From positions 62,001-126,000 of the forward strand of contig NZ_KB908019.1 in assembly GCF_000382305.1 (NCBI RefSeq): a stretch of DNA of 64,000 bases, written 5' to 3'. Shown here piece by piece: positions 8,329 through 16,773 of the stretch. A program made the translations under genes and the position numbers. This DNA is from Vitreoscilla stercoraria DSM 513 (GTDB lineage Bacteria; Pseudomonadota; Gammaproteobacteria; Burkholderiales; Neisseriaceae). The notes beneath the pieces were generated by a model. The model was not told the origin of the DNA, made no database searches, and saw only the letters and a program-made list of their open reading frames with translations. Each line of letters opens with the position of its first letter. Position 1 is the first letter of the stretch.

Positions 8329-9171
8329 ATGTACACCACTTTAATCAGCGCCCAAGAATTACAACAAATACAGCAACAAAATCAACCTGTTTTACTATTA
8401 GACGTGCGTTTTGATTTGAATGATGCGACGTTTGGACAGCAGGTTTATGAATTGGGTCATATTCCAGGCGCATTCTATTTGCATTTAGAGCGTGAATTGT
8501 CTGGTCAAGTCAGTGGTCATAATGGTCGTCATCCTTTGCCTGAGCGCAAGCATTTGGCGCATTGGTTGCGCAATCATGGCTTACAAGAACGTGTACAAGT
8601 GGTGGCATATGATCAAGGCAGTACGATGTTTGCAGCACGGGCTTGGGCTTTGGTGCGTTGGTTAGGACATGAGCAAGTGGCGGTATTAAATGGTGGCTTA
8701 CCCGCTTGGCTGCGAGAAGGTGGAACCTTAAGCAATGTAGCGCCTCAAAAACCAGTGACCACCGATTGGCAACCACAAGAAAGCTTGTTGCACATTAAAA
8801 CTGCCAGTGATATTGAGCACAACATTCAAATGGCAGAGGCGGTGGTGATTGATGCTCGCAGTGAAGAGCGTTATGCAGGGGAGCCACATCCTTTGGACAA
8901 AGTATCAGGGCATATCCCAGGTGCGGCGAACGTATTTTTTCAACGCAATTTGGATGGGCAACATTTGTTTATTAGCCAAGAGCAGTTGAAGGCTTTGTGG
9001 CAGCCATGGGCAAACAATAAACCTTTGATTCATCAATGTGGCAGTGGTGTGTCCGCTTGTGTGAATTTGTTGGCACAAAAACATGCGGGCTTGGGTGATG
9101 GTGCTTTGTATGTTGGTTCGTGGAGTGAGTGGACCAGTAATGGTCAAAGACCTGTGAGTGTGACTGTGTAA
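8329..9171 (+). CDS. sseA: 3-mercaptopyruvate/thiosulfate sulfurtransferase
   Basis: 280 residues, two rhodanese domains. The N-terminal domain (about 1-130) is the inactive structural one, with YDQGST at the loop position. The C-terminal domain carries the catalytic Cys237 in CGSGVSA, close to the CG[S/T]GVT loop of 3-mercaptopyruvate sulfurtransferases (SseA) and unlike the CRKGVT of thiosulfate sulfurtransferases. Expected reaction: transfer of sulfur from mercaptopyruvate to cyanide or thiol acceptors. AAGGAG 7 bases before the ATG is a strong ribosome site. It follows a structured leader. The symbol rests on the active-site loop. Confidence 0.88.
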   Translation: MYTTLISAQELQQIQQQNQPVLLLDVRFDLNDATFGQQVYELGHIPGAFYLHLERELSGQVSGHNGRHPLPERKHLAHWLRNHGLQERVQVVAYDQGSTMFAARAWALVRWLGHEQVAVLNGGLPAWLREGGTLSNVAPQKPVTTDWQPQESLLHIKTASDIEHNIQMAEAVVIDARSEERYAGEPHPLDKVSGHIPGAANVFFQRNLDGQHLFISQEQLKALWQPWANNKPLIHQCGSGVSACVNLLAQKHAGLGDGALYVGSWSEWTSNGQRPVSVTV

Positions 9172-9257
9172 CATGGCTTGTCTTCTGGATAGAGCAATGC
9201 GTATAGAGTCCATTTACAAAGGACAGATACGCAATAAAAATATATCTAGGAGGCAAT

Positions 9258-9953
9258 ATGAGCAAATATTTTGCGGAGTTCTTAGGAACTTTTTGGCTGG
9301 TGTTTGGTGGCTGTGGTTCAGCTGTTTTGGCTGCGGCTTATCCTGAGTTGGGCATTGGTTTTGCTGGTGTATCCTTGGCGTTTGGTTTGACTGTTTTGAC
9401 CATGGCTTATGCTGTGGGTGGTATTTCGGGTGGCCATTTTAACCCTGCTGTTTCAGTCGGTTTGTTGGTGGGTGGGCGTTTTGATAGCAAATTGTTGTTG
9501 CCTTATATTGTGTCACAAGTTTTGGGTGCGATTGCCGCAGGTGGTGTGTTATACCTGATTGCTTCTGGCAAAGTGGGTTTTGATGCGGCTGCTTCTGGTT
9601 TTGCCAGTAATGGCTATGGCGAACATTCACCTAATGGCTACAATATGCTGTCGGCGTTGGTGATTGAAATTGTGTTAACTGCATTTTTCATCATCATTAT
9701 CTTAGGTGCGACTTCTAAAGCATCTCAGCCACATTTTGCACCGATTGCCATTGGTTTGGCTTTGACCTTAATCCATTTAATCAGCATTCCAGTGACCAAT
9801 ACTTCGGTGAATCCTGCACGTTCTACGGGTGTGGCGATATTCCAAGGCGGTTGGGCATTGGGTCAATTGTGGTTATTTTGGGTGGCGCCTATTGTCGGGG
9901 CGGTGTTGGGTGCGATCATTTACAAAGTGGTTGCTGCTGATCGCGAAGATTAA
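9258..9953 (+). CDS. aqpZ: Aquaporin Z
   Basis: Inner-membrane water channel of the MIP family, 231 residues with six membrane segments and two half-helix loops. The NPA motifs are GHFNPAV (N62) and SVNPARS (about N182). The residues around them fit a water-selective aquaporin rather than a glycerol facilitator. The ribosome site AGGAGG at 9248-9253 is optimal. It stands alone and ends at an uptake-repeat hairpin. Confidence 0.97.
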   Translation: MSKYFAEFLGTFWLVFGGCGSAVLAAAYPELGIGFAGVSLAFGLTVLTMAYAVGGISGGHFNPAVSVGLLVGGRFDSKLLLPYIVSQVLGAIAAGGVLYLIASGKVGFDAAASGFASNGYGEHSPNGYNMLSALVIEIVLTAFFIIIILGATSKASQPHFAPIAIGLALTLIHLISIPVTNTSVNPARSTGVAIFQGGWALGQLWLFWVAPIVGAVLGAIIYKVVAADRED

Positions 9954-9966
9954 AATAGTAATTAAG

Positions 9967-9993
9967 AAGCGTCCTGTAACTTTACAGGGCGCT
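9967..9993. terminator. Inverted uptake-repeat hairpin after aqpZ
   Basis: An exact copy (9969-9979) pairs with a one-base variant (TTACAGGGCGC, 9982-9992), giving a stem with one G-T wobble followed by TTTT. Confidence 0.8.
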
Positions 9994-10016
9994 TTTATCA
10001 TATGAAAAGGCAAGAT

Positions 10017-10823
10017 ATGTTGAGTTTGGCAGAGCGTTTGTATCAAGCCATCCACCAAGCCAGCCACAATGTGGTGGCTGTGGATTGCTTTCAATTAGGC
10101 GTGACGCCAGAGTGTTTGGATGCGGCGGCACAACAGATGGACATGGTGTTGCCTGAAGACTTCAAAGCGCTTTACCAAGTTTACAATGGTGACAATGTTT
10201 CTGTGGCCGAGTATTTTTATGTGTTGGCAGGCTATGAATGGCTGAGTTTGGAGCGTGTGGTTGCGGTGTGGCAAGACTTTAAGGATGCAGGTTTGGCACA
10301 GTTTGAAGAAGATGATTTGGCACATGACTCTCGTGTTCGACCTGTGTTTTGGTCGGAAAAATGGCTGCCATTTGCCGATGACAATGGTTATTACTTGATG
10401 TTGGATTTGGACCCTGCGGAAGGTGGGGAATATGGACAAGTAATTTTATTGGCGAATGATGGTGAGCCTGTGAGCTGGATTGCGCCTTCTTTGAGTGTGT
10501 GGTTGGCATCTTACATTGAGGATTTGCACAATAAAATATGGGTATTTGACGTGGATTATCACGGTATGATTTTAGCCAGTGAACGAGCAGATTACCAACG
10601 TATTGAGCATGAAAAATCTACTCAAACGGGTTGTTTTGATCCGAACAGATTGGCGCAACAAGCGGCGTTAATGCAACAAATGAGTGAGCAAGTCAAACAG
10701 CTGGTTCCTGAAGCGATGTGGGCGCAATGGCAAAACATGGCGCACATGCCACTGTTGGATATGGATGATGCAACGTTAAAGGTTTTGCAAAATTTACAAA
10801 AATGCCTAAGTCAATCAGACTGA
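10017..10823 (+). CDS. SMI1/KNR4 family protein
   Basis: 268 residues. The first about 170 match the SMI1/KNR4 (SUKH) pattern: LPEDFKALYQVYNGD, then a Trp-rich stretch and WLPFADDNGYYLMLDLDP. In bacteria this superfamily includes immunity proteins of contact-dependent and polymorphic toxins, but many members are orphan cytoplasmic proteins. An ATG at 10002 is in frame but abuts the upstream hairpin; ATG 10017 has AAAAGG 6 bases upstream and is preferred. No toxin gene is adjacent. Confidence 0.82.
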   Translation: MLSLAERLYQAIHQASHNVVAVDCFQLGVTPECLDAAAQQMDMVLPEDFKALYQVYNGDNVSVAEYFYVLAGYEWLSLERVVAVWQDFKDAGLAQFEEDDLAHDSRVRPVFWSEKWLPFADDNGYYLMLDLDPAEGGEYGQVILLANDGEPVSWIAPSLSVWLASYIEDLHNKIWVFDVDYHGMILASERADYQRIEHEKSTQTGCFDPNRLAQQAALMQQMSEQVKQLVPEAMWAQWQNMAHMPLLDMDDATLKVLQNLQKCLSQSD

Positions 10824-10833
10824 TAGGTATTAA

Positions 10834-10844
10834 GCGTCCTGTAA
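10834..10844 (+). repeat. Uptake-sequence repeat, single, intergenic
   Basis: Exact copy between the convergent SMI1/KNR4 and MATE genes; here no inverted partner is present. Confidence 0.75.
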
Positions 10845-10857
10845 AGTTATTTTGAGC

Positions 10858-12225
10858 TTAAACCAAAGCGGTAATGGATTTTTTCTTCCACACCCAATGG
10901 TAATATTGTCCTTGCATGATGCACAAACACACGAATGCTAAGGCATAAGCCATCCAAATGCCTGATAAACCCCAAATTTGGCTGAACCAATACGCGCATG
11001 GCAATTCGATGCCAATCACGGCTACAATGTTGATAATCATTGGTACCACGACTGTGCCACTGGCACGCATGATGCCTGCAAAAATGGCGCCTGCACCAAA
11101 AAACAGCAAACTCCACAACACGATGTGTAATAAATCCGAACCTAAAGCGACCACTTCTGGATTGGTAATGAACAAAGCCATTAAGTGATCTGCAAATAAA
11201 TAGGCCAAGATAATCAAACCACCCGTCAAATATAAATTCATAGACAGTGCCGTCCATGTCACTTGAGCCAATTTTTGCATTTGTCCCGAGCCTATGGCTT
11301 GTGCGGCAAAAATAGAAGCCGCAATGGAAATAGATATCGCAGGAAACTGTACATAATTGTTCACTTGATTGACTGCGCCATAAGCGGCGGTGGCGTGTGG
11401 ACCAAAGCCGTTGACCAATCCGATGATGACCAAACCTGCCAAAGAATTGGTGACCATTTGCACACCCGTGGGAATGCCCAATTTTAAAACCAACGGTGAA
11501 AGCTCGCGGTTAAAACGCAATTGGCTCAGGAGATTTTTATCAATGCGTAAAATATGGTGGCGACGATTCAAATAAACGACCAAAAACAGCATCACCAAGA
11601 CATAACCTAAAATCGTGGCAACCGCAGGAGCCAAAATGCCAATAGCAGGAAAAAACAGCCAACCTTGGATGAGTGTGGGTGTGACGGTTAAACCGATAAT
11701 ACTCGTGAGTCCTAAAGCCAGTAAAGGGGTTTTGCTGTCACCTACGCCACGCAAAATCGATGTGTAAATAATGTAGACAAACAAAATAGGGCTGCCTGCG
11801 AGCATGGTTTGGACATAAGGTAGAGACAAAGGCAGTAAAGAAGGATCGGTGCCTAACAATGTTAAAATGTCTTTGGCGTAAATCACCCCCAAAATCGCAA
11901 TCAAAGTGCCACCAATGAGCGTCATGAACAGCGTTGTGCCCATGATACGCCGTACTTGATCAGACTCACCTTTGCCCCAAGCTTGACCCACCAAAACAGT
12001 GGCTCCTGCCGACAAACCGATGGTGAATGCCATGAGGAAAAACAAAATGGGAAAGAAAACCGAAATGGCTGCAATGGCATTGACCCCCATCATTTGACCG
12101 ACATAAATGGTATTGATGGTGCCTGAGAGTGATTGCAAAATATTGGTGGCAATCAAAGGCAGCAGGAAAAATAAAAATTGCTTGGTAAATGAGCGGCTGT
12201 GTTGATTAGGCATGGGCGTGTCCAT
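10858..12225 (-). CDS. MATE family multidrug/cation antiporter
   Basis: Inner-membrane exporter of the multi-antimicrobial extrusion family, 455 residues with about 12 membrane segments in two similar halves. The N-terminal signature NTIYVGQMMGVNAIAA and the GLSAGATVLVGQAWGKG segment of transmembrane 2 are characteristic of bacterial MATE proteins. Such proteins exchange Na+ or H+ for cationic drugs. The start is uncertain: GTG 12228, ATG 12225 or ATG 12213, none with a good ribosome site. The sequence alone does not identify the substrate, so no symbol is given. Confidence 0.92.
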   Translation of the reverse strand: MDTPMPNQHSRSFTKQFLFFLLPLIATNILQSLSGTINTIYVGQMMGVNAIAAISVFFPILFFLMAFTIGLSAGATVLVGQAWGKGESDQVRRIMGTTLFMTLIGGTLIAILGVIYAKDILTLLGTDPSLLPLSLPYVQTMLAGSPILFVYIIYTSILRGVGDSKTPLLALGLTSIIGLTVTPTLIQGWLFFPAIGILAPAVATILGYVLVMLFLVVYLNRRHHILRIDKNLLSQLRFNRELSPLVLKLGIPTGVQMVTNSLAGLVIIGLVNGFGPHATAAYGAVNQVNNYVQFPAISISIAASIFAAQAIGSGQMQKLAQVTWTALSMNLYLTGGLIILAYLFADHLMALFITNPEVVALGSDLLHIVLWSLLFFGAGAIFAGIMRASGTVVVPMIINIVAVIGIELPCAYWFSQIWGLSGIWMAYALAFVCLCIMQGQYYHWVWKKKSITALV

Positions 12226-12539
12226 CACAAATTATGAAAACATAGTAGGATGAATATAGGATAAAGACAAACCATGTATGGTTCAGTGATGGAATATTTG
12301 TGTTAAAGCAATGAAAAGCGGTGGTGAGGTTAAAATGTTGAGATGGGATGTGACAGGCAGTTTGCCTGTGGATAAGTTGGCAATTCATACACATTTTTTG
12401 TGTATAACCATGTTGATAACTGACCCAAGTGCTGAATCATAAGGAAAAATTACCCTTGATTAAAAAATAAGCAGTATCTGCCTCTTTTAATCTGAGATGG
12501 ATAATTAATATAGATATAAATACAGACTATACTTAAAAA
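12226..12539. other. Non-coding region with DnaA boxes and AT-rich flank
   Basis: About 315 bases without a credible gene. It holds a perfect 7-bp hairpin (12353-12369), three same-orientation DnaA boxes (12367-12419) and an AT-rich tract (about 12495-12539). It lies between the MATE gene start and an uptake-repeat hairpin. Confidence 0.6.
12367..12419 (-). other. Cluster of three DnaA boxes
   Basis: Minus-strand nonamers TTATCCACA (12367-12375, perfect), TTATACACA (12399-12407, perfect) and TTATCAACA (12411-12419, one mismatch), all in the same orientation. The consensus is TTATNCACA. The AT-rich DNA about 80-120 bases to the right could unwind. It may be an accessory DnaA site or a replication origin; dnaA is not in the window. 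Confidence 0.6.
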
Positions 12540-12568
12540 AGCGTCCTGTAAATACTTTACAGGACGCT
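12540..12568. terminator. Inverted uptake-repeat hairpin downstream of suhB
   Basis: Exact copies at 12541-12551 (plus) and 12557-12567 (minus) form a 13-bp stem just past the suhB stop; on the minus strand the T-run follows. Confidence 0.8.
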
Positions 12569-12579
12569 GATTAATTTTA

Positions 12580-13365
12580 TTAACGGTTTGCAGCAATCAC
12601 TTGCAACATTTGCGCCAAAACTTTCGGAGGTGCTGCAACGATATTGCCAGTTTGCAACCAAGTTTGTTCGCCTTCAAAGTCGGTCACGATACCGCCAGCT
12701 TCTTGTACAATCAAAGAGCCTGCAGCGATGTCCCAAGGTTTCAAATTGTATTCAAAGAAACCATCCAAGCGACCTGCAGCCACATTACACAAATCCAAAG
12801 CAGCAGAACCTTCGCGACGTGCGCCTGCGGTTTTGCCCAAGAAGTCTTTCAAAATCGCCAAGTATTCGTCCATCATAGATTGGTCTACCACAGGGAAACC
12901 TGTACCAATGACGCATTCGTTCATGTCTTTGCGTTTAGAAACACGGATACGGCGGTCGTTGAGCAATGCGCCTTTGCCTTTGGCTGCCATGAACAATTCA
13001 TTGCGTTCAGGTGCGAATACCAAAGCTTCTTGTACTTGACCTTTTTGTAAGAATGCAATCGAGATGGCGTATTGTGCGTGACCGTGCAAGAAGTTGGTGG
13101 TGCCATCTAATGGATCGATGATCCATTCGTATTCAGCTTTTGCTTTGCCGTGGCTGCCCGATTCTTCGGTCGTGATACGATGGTGAGGGTAAGCCTCAGA
13201 CAATACTTCCAAAATGATGCGCTCAGATTCTTTGTCGACGTCTGATACAAAGTCATTAAAGGCTTTGCTGTCATAAGCCACTGCATCTAAATTGTTAGAA
13301 GCGCGGGTAATCATGCTGGCTGAGCGGCGAGCGGCTTTCAAAGCCGTATTCAAAAACGGGGTCAT
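12580..13365 (-). CDS. suhB: Inositol monophosphatase family protein SuhB
   Basis: Mg2+-dependent phosphatase of inositol-1-phosphate and similar substrates; SuhB in E. coli also takes part in rRNA antitermination. 261 residues with the family metal-site motifs EESGSHG, WIIDPLDGTTNF and WDIAAGSLIVQEAGG. A longer in-frame start (13485) runs into the divergent trmJ promoter region; ATG 13365 gives the family N-terminus MTPFLNTALKAARR. It is divergent from trmJ with a small CGTCGC/GCGACG hairpin (13413-13428) between. Confidence 0.95.
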   Translation of the reverse strand: MTPFLNTALKAARRSASMITRASNNLDAVAYDSKAFNDFVSDVDKESERIILEVLSEAYPHHRITTEESGSHGKAKAEYEWIIDPLDGTTNFLHGHAQYAISIAFLQKGQVQEALVFAPERNELFMAAKGKGALLNDRRIRVSKRKDMNECVIGTGFPVVDQSMMDEYLAILKDFLGKTAGARREGSAALDLCNVAAGRLDGFFEYNLKPWDIAAGSLIVQEAGGIVTDFEGEQTWLQTGNIVAAPPKVLAQMLQVIAANR

Positions 13366-13514
13366 ATTGTGATTTCCAAATTCATCGGGTGTAGCGTTAC
13401 AATAGCCTCTTTCGTCGCAAGGGCGACGAGGCGGCAAAACTAAAGCTGTTAAAGAACAAAATCTAAGGCGTGCATTATAAACCAAATGCCGCCGCTACCC
13501 AAGAAGCAAACACC

Positions 13515-14321
13515 ATGGAAAAACCTCAATTACCTGATTTTTTACAGAATATTACCGTTGTTTTGGCGCGTACTTCGCATCCATCTAACATCGGTTCGGC
13601 AGCTCGTGCAATGAAAACCATGGGTTTGACGCGTTTGACGTTGGTCGCGCCCAATTTGATTGCGACGCCACAAACAGAAATACCACCTGTGTTTGATGCT
13701 GAGCGTCCTGAAAACTTTGTGTTGCCAGAAGAAAGTTTTGTGTTGGCCTCTGGTGCGAAAGATGTGTTGGAAAACGCTCGCATTGTGGCAACCTTACAGG
13801 ACGCTTTGGCGGACACGACTTTAAGCTGTGCTTTGACCAGCCGCAAACGCGAATTGACCGCGACCATGCACACACCGCGTGAACTTTGTCCGAATTTGAT
13901 TGAAGCGGCACGCCAAGGTGAAAAAGTGGCGCTGGTGTTTGGCAATGAAACTTTTGGCTTGAGCATAGAAGAAGTGATGTTGTGCAACCGTTTGATGACC
14001 ATCAATGGCAACCCGAATTATTTTTCGCTCAACTTGGCGCAAGCGGTGCAAGTGGTGTGTTATGAGTTGTTCAGCCATGTGGATTTGAGCATGGATTATT
14101 TGCGTCCTGAACACGAATACGCCACACATGCGCAAGTAACAGGCATGGTCGGACATTTACAGGACGCTATGGATGCGGTGGGCTTTTTTGACCGCCGTCC
14201 GCCTGAGCGTTTGATGCGCCGTATGCAATCGGTGTTTGACCGTGCGCAATTGGAACGTGAAGAGATCGACATTTTGCGTGGCTTTTTTCACAATATTGAA
14301 AAAAAATTGAAACAAGATTGA
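13515..14321 (+). CDS. trmJ: tRNA (cytidine/uridine-2'-O-)-methyltransferase TrmJ
   Basis: SPOUT-class enzyme that methylates the 2'-hydroxyl of nucleotide 32 in tRNA. 268 residues. The knot motifs are visible: NIGSAARAMKTMG, VFGNETFGLS and the final LNLAQAVQVVCYE. The family start MEKPQLPDFL at 13515 is preferred over an upstream in-frame GTG/ATG. Two uptake-repeat copies lie inside it (13794-13804, 14157-14167), both in the same frame and both encoding LQDA. Its neighbour across the shared upstream region is suhB, as in many proteobacteria. Confidence 0.93.
   Translation: MEKPQLPDFLQNITVVLARTSHPSNIGSAARAMKTMGLTRLTLVAPNLIATPQTEIPPVFDAERPENFVLPEESFVLASGAKDVLENARIVATLQDALADTTLSCALTSRKRELTATMHTPRELCPNLIEAARQGEKVALVFGNETFGLSIEEVMLCNRLMTINGNPNYFSLNLAQAVQVVCYELFSHVDLSMDYLRPEHEYATHAQVTGMVGHLQDAMDAVGFFDRRPPERLMRRMQSVFDRAQLEREEIDILRGFFHNIEKKLKQD
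13794..13804 (-). repeat. Uptake-sequence repeat inside trmJ
   Basis: Exact copy read in frame as Leu-Gln-Asp-Ala. Confidence 0.75.
14157..14167 (-). repeat. Uptake-sequence repeat inside trmJ
   Basis: Second exact copy in the same gene, again encoding Leu-Gln-Asp-Ala. Confidence 0.75.
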
Positions 14322-14342
14322 TTGTGTAAAGGCGGTCTGTAA

Positions 14343-15206
14343 ATGAATTTTGCTTTGGATGCTTTGTGGTGGGAGCTCAAAACGCCACAAGTGCGGGATT
14401 TGGCGAGTTTGCTCACCGCACCGCCGCTGTGGCACAGCGGTGTGGAATTGTCGCACCGCACTTTGATTGGCGAGCAAGGTTTTCGTTATTTATTAAGCTT
14501 GGATGAGCGTCCTGAAAGCTTGTTAACGTATTTACAGGACGCTCGTCCGCAGTCGCATCGATTGGGTATTTATGCTGAGCATTTGTTGGCGTTTTGGTTA
14601 AGTCATGCACCGCATTGTCAATTGCTTGGACAAAATATTGTGTTGCAAGAACATGCTAAAAGCCCAACTTTGGGTGCTTTGGATTATGTCGCTCGTATCA
14701 ATGATCGGCTTTATCATTTGGAATTGACGTGTAAATATTATGCGCACGCCCAACCTTTGCCACAACAATTGCGCGGCATACAAGCGCACGATACCTTGCA
14801 ATCTAAGGCGGACAAATTGGTGCAGCAATTGGCTTGGAGTCGGCATGATTTGTTTGCGCGTTGGTGTGAAATGCAAGGCATTGATATAACTAATATTAAA
14901 GCAGTGACGGTGATTCGAGGCATGGGTTTTTGGCGTGATGCGGCGGTACCAATGCCGATCAATTCTTATGCTTGGCGTGGTGTGTATCTTGAAAAAAATG
15001 AGGTATGGCAGCATTTAGAGGGAACTCGTTATGCACAAGTCATGTCTAGGCAGTTATTATCACCATTGCGTGTGCCGTTAGAGGCGACTTTTGAATCTGT
15101 GGCGCCGTTGGGCGAAGCCGTTTGGTGTGCGCAATTGCAACAAAGACCTGATGGTTTTTGGCATGAAATCAGTCGCAGTATGCGTTTGCCTTGCAATGAG
15201 TGCTGA
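14343..15206 (+). CDS. DUF1853 family protein
   Basis: 287 residues, matching the DUF1853 family of uncharacterised proteobacterial proteins: an N-terminal RDLASLLTAPPLW segment, the central LGALDYVARINDRLYHLELTCKY-type core (residues about 108-132) and LRGIQAHDTLQSKADKLV. The Asp/Glu/Lys pattern of the core resembles the nuclease-like fold that I believe this family carries, which is an inference. It starts 21 bases after trmJ and is probably cotranscribed. A repeat copy (14532-14542) encodes LQDA. Confidence 0.82.
   Translation: MNFALDALWWELKTPQVRDLASLLTAPPLWHSGVELSHRTLIGEQGFRYLLSLDERPESLLTYLQDARPQSHRLGIYAEHLLAFWLSHAPHCQLLGQNIVLQEHAKSPTLGALDYVARINDRLYHLELTCKYYAHAQPLPQQLRGIQAHDTLQSKADKLVQQLAWSRHDLFARWCEMQGIDITNIKAVTVIRGMGFWRDAAVPMPINSYAWRGVYLEKNEVWQHLEGTRYAQVMSRQLLSPLRVPLEATFESVAPLGEAVWCAQLQQRPDGFWHEISRSMRLPCNEC
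14532..14542 (-). repeat. Uptake-sequence repeat inside DUF1853 gene
   Basis: Exact copy encoding Leu-Gln-Asp-Ala; a degenerate GCGTCCTGAAAG lies about 30 bases upstream. Confidence 0.75.
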
Positions 15207-15308
15207 GAAGACTGTTTCAATTGGATTTGATTATGCTACACTAACGGACTATTTGTCCCTAGGATTGTCAAGCATAGAGACTTGATAACTTGGACAAGCT
15301 TTAATGAT

Positions 15309-15319
15309 GCGTCCTGTAA
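15309..15319 (+). repeat. Uptake-sequence repeat upstream of tig
   Basis: Exact copy in the 166-base gap between the DUF1853 gene and tig. Confidence 0.75.
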
Positions 15320-15372
15320 ACCTCAATGAGGGCGTAATTAAGATTGATTGATAACATATAAGGTTAATGGAT

Positions 15373-16686
15373 ATGGACGTAACTGTGGAAAACTTGGAAG
15401 GCTTGAACCGTAAAATCACTTTGGCATTGCCATGGGCTGGCATCACTGCAGAAGTAGACAAAAAATTGTCTCAAGCGCAACGCAAAGCTAAGGTTCAAGG
15501 TTTCCGTCCAGGTAAAGCACCATTGAAAATGGTTGAAGCGATGCACGGTGCGGATATCCGCAATGAAGTGTTGAACGACGCTGTCGTTAAAGCATTCTAC
15601 GAAGTGGTTGAAGCACAAAAATTGCGTGTGGCTGGTTTCCCACGTTTTAACGAAGTTGAAAACCAAGACGACGAAACCACTTTCAAAATTGATGCTCAAT
15701 TTGAAGTGTTTCCAACTATCGTAGTAGGCGATTTGTCTGCTCAAGAAATCGAAAAATTCACGACTGAAGTATCTGATGCTGAAGTAGACAAAACCATCGA
15801 CATCTTGCGTCAACAACGCACTCGTTACAACCACGTTGAACGTGAAGCACAAAAAACTGACCGTGTCATCATCGATTTTGAAGGCAAAATCGACGGTGAA
15901 TTGTTCGAAGGCGGCGCTTCTCAAAACTACCCATTCGTTTTGGGTCAAGGTCAAATGTTGCTTGAGTTTGAAGCGGGCGTTGAAGGCTTGAAAGAAGGCG
16001 AAACCAAAGACGTTGAAGTGAATTTCCCAGAAGATTACCAAGGCACACAAGTAGCTGGTAAAACTGCGGTATTCACCATCACTTTGAAAAACGTGTCTGA
16101 AGCTGCGTTGCCAGAAGTGAACGAAGAATTTGCGAAGCAATTGGGTGTTGAAGATGGCGACGTTGCGAAAATGCGCGACGAAGTGAAAAAAAATGTTTCT
16201 CGTGAAGTGAACCGTCGTGTTGCAGAGAAAACCAAACAAGCGGTAATGGATGCTTTGTTGGCTGTGACTGAATTTGACGTGCCACAAGCTTTGATTCAAG
16301 ATGAAGTGGCTCGCATGATGGAAGATGCGCGTCAAAACTTTATCAATCAAGGTTTTGATGCTGCTCAATTGCCACAATTGCCTGCGGAAATGTTTGCTGA
16401 ACAAGCAACGCGCCGTGTGAAATTGGGTTTGATTTTGGCTCAATTGGTAGAAGAAAACCAATTGCAACCAACAGATGATGAAGTTCGTGACATTGTGGCT
16501 GAATTTGCTGAGAGCTACGAAGATCCTGCTGAAGTCATCGAATGGTACATGAATGACGCTGAGCGTCGTCAAGGTCCTACCGCTTTGGCAACTGAAGGCA
16601 AAGCAGTGGCGTTTGTATTAAGCCAAGCAAAAGTTGCTGACAAAGCCTTGTCATTTGACGAAGTAATGGGCAATACTGCTGCTTAA
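15373..16686 (+). CDS. tig: Trigger factor
   Basis: Ribosome-bound chaperone and peptidyl-prolyl isomerase that receives nascent chains at the exit tunnel. 437 residues: an N-terminal ribosome-binding domain with GFRPGKAP (about 43-50), a central FKBP-like domain (about 150-240) and a helical C-terminal domain. ATG 15367 is also in frame, but only ATG 15373 has AAGG at 9-base spacing and aligns with the start of Neisseria trigger factor. It leads a tig-clpP-clpX cluster and has its own terminator. Codons look strongly biased, as for an abundant protein. Confidence 0.97.
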   Translation: MDVTVENLEGLNRKITLALPWAGITAEVDKKLSQAQRKAKVQGFRPGKAPLKMVEAMHGADIRNEVLNDAVVKAFYEVVEAQKLRVAGFPRFNEVENQDDETTFKIDAQFEVFPTIVVGDLSAQEIEKFTTEVSDAEVDKTIDILRQQRTRYNHVEREAQKTDRVIIDFEGKIDGELFEGGASQNYPFVLGQGQMLLEFEAGVEGLKEGETKDVEVNFPEDYQGTQVAGKTAVFTITLKNVSEAALPEVNEEFAKQLGVEDGDVAKMRDEVKKNVSREVNRRVAEKTKQAVMDALLAVTEFDVPQALIQDEVARMMEDARQNFINQGFDAAQLPQLPAEMFAEQATRRVKLGLILAQLVEENQLQPTDDEVRDIVAEFAESYEDPAEVIEWYMNDAERRQGPTALATEGKAVAFVLSQAKVADKALSFDEVMGNTAA

Positions 16687-16706
16687 GTAGAGTATTAACA
16701 TACACT

Positions 16707-16746
16707 AAGCACCAAGACAGCTGAGTGTTGTTTTGGTGCTTTTTTC
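16707..16746 (+). terminator. Rho-independent terminator after tig
   Basis: AAGCACCAA pairs with TTGGTGCTT across a long loop, followed by six T. It separates tig from clpPX. Confidence 0.85.
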
Positions 16747-16773
16747 ACAATTGTGACCAAAAGGTGAGACGAT

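Noticed and set aside
15364..16572. A 402-codon open frame antisense to tig
   Set aside because: It is the mirror of a strongly codon-biased gene; its product is Phe/His-rich low-complexity sequence with no family resemblance and no ribosome site.
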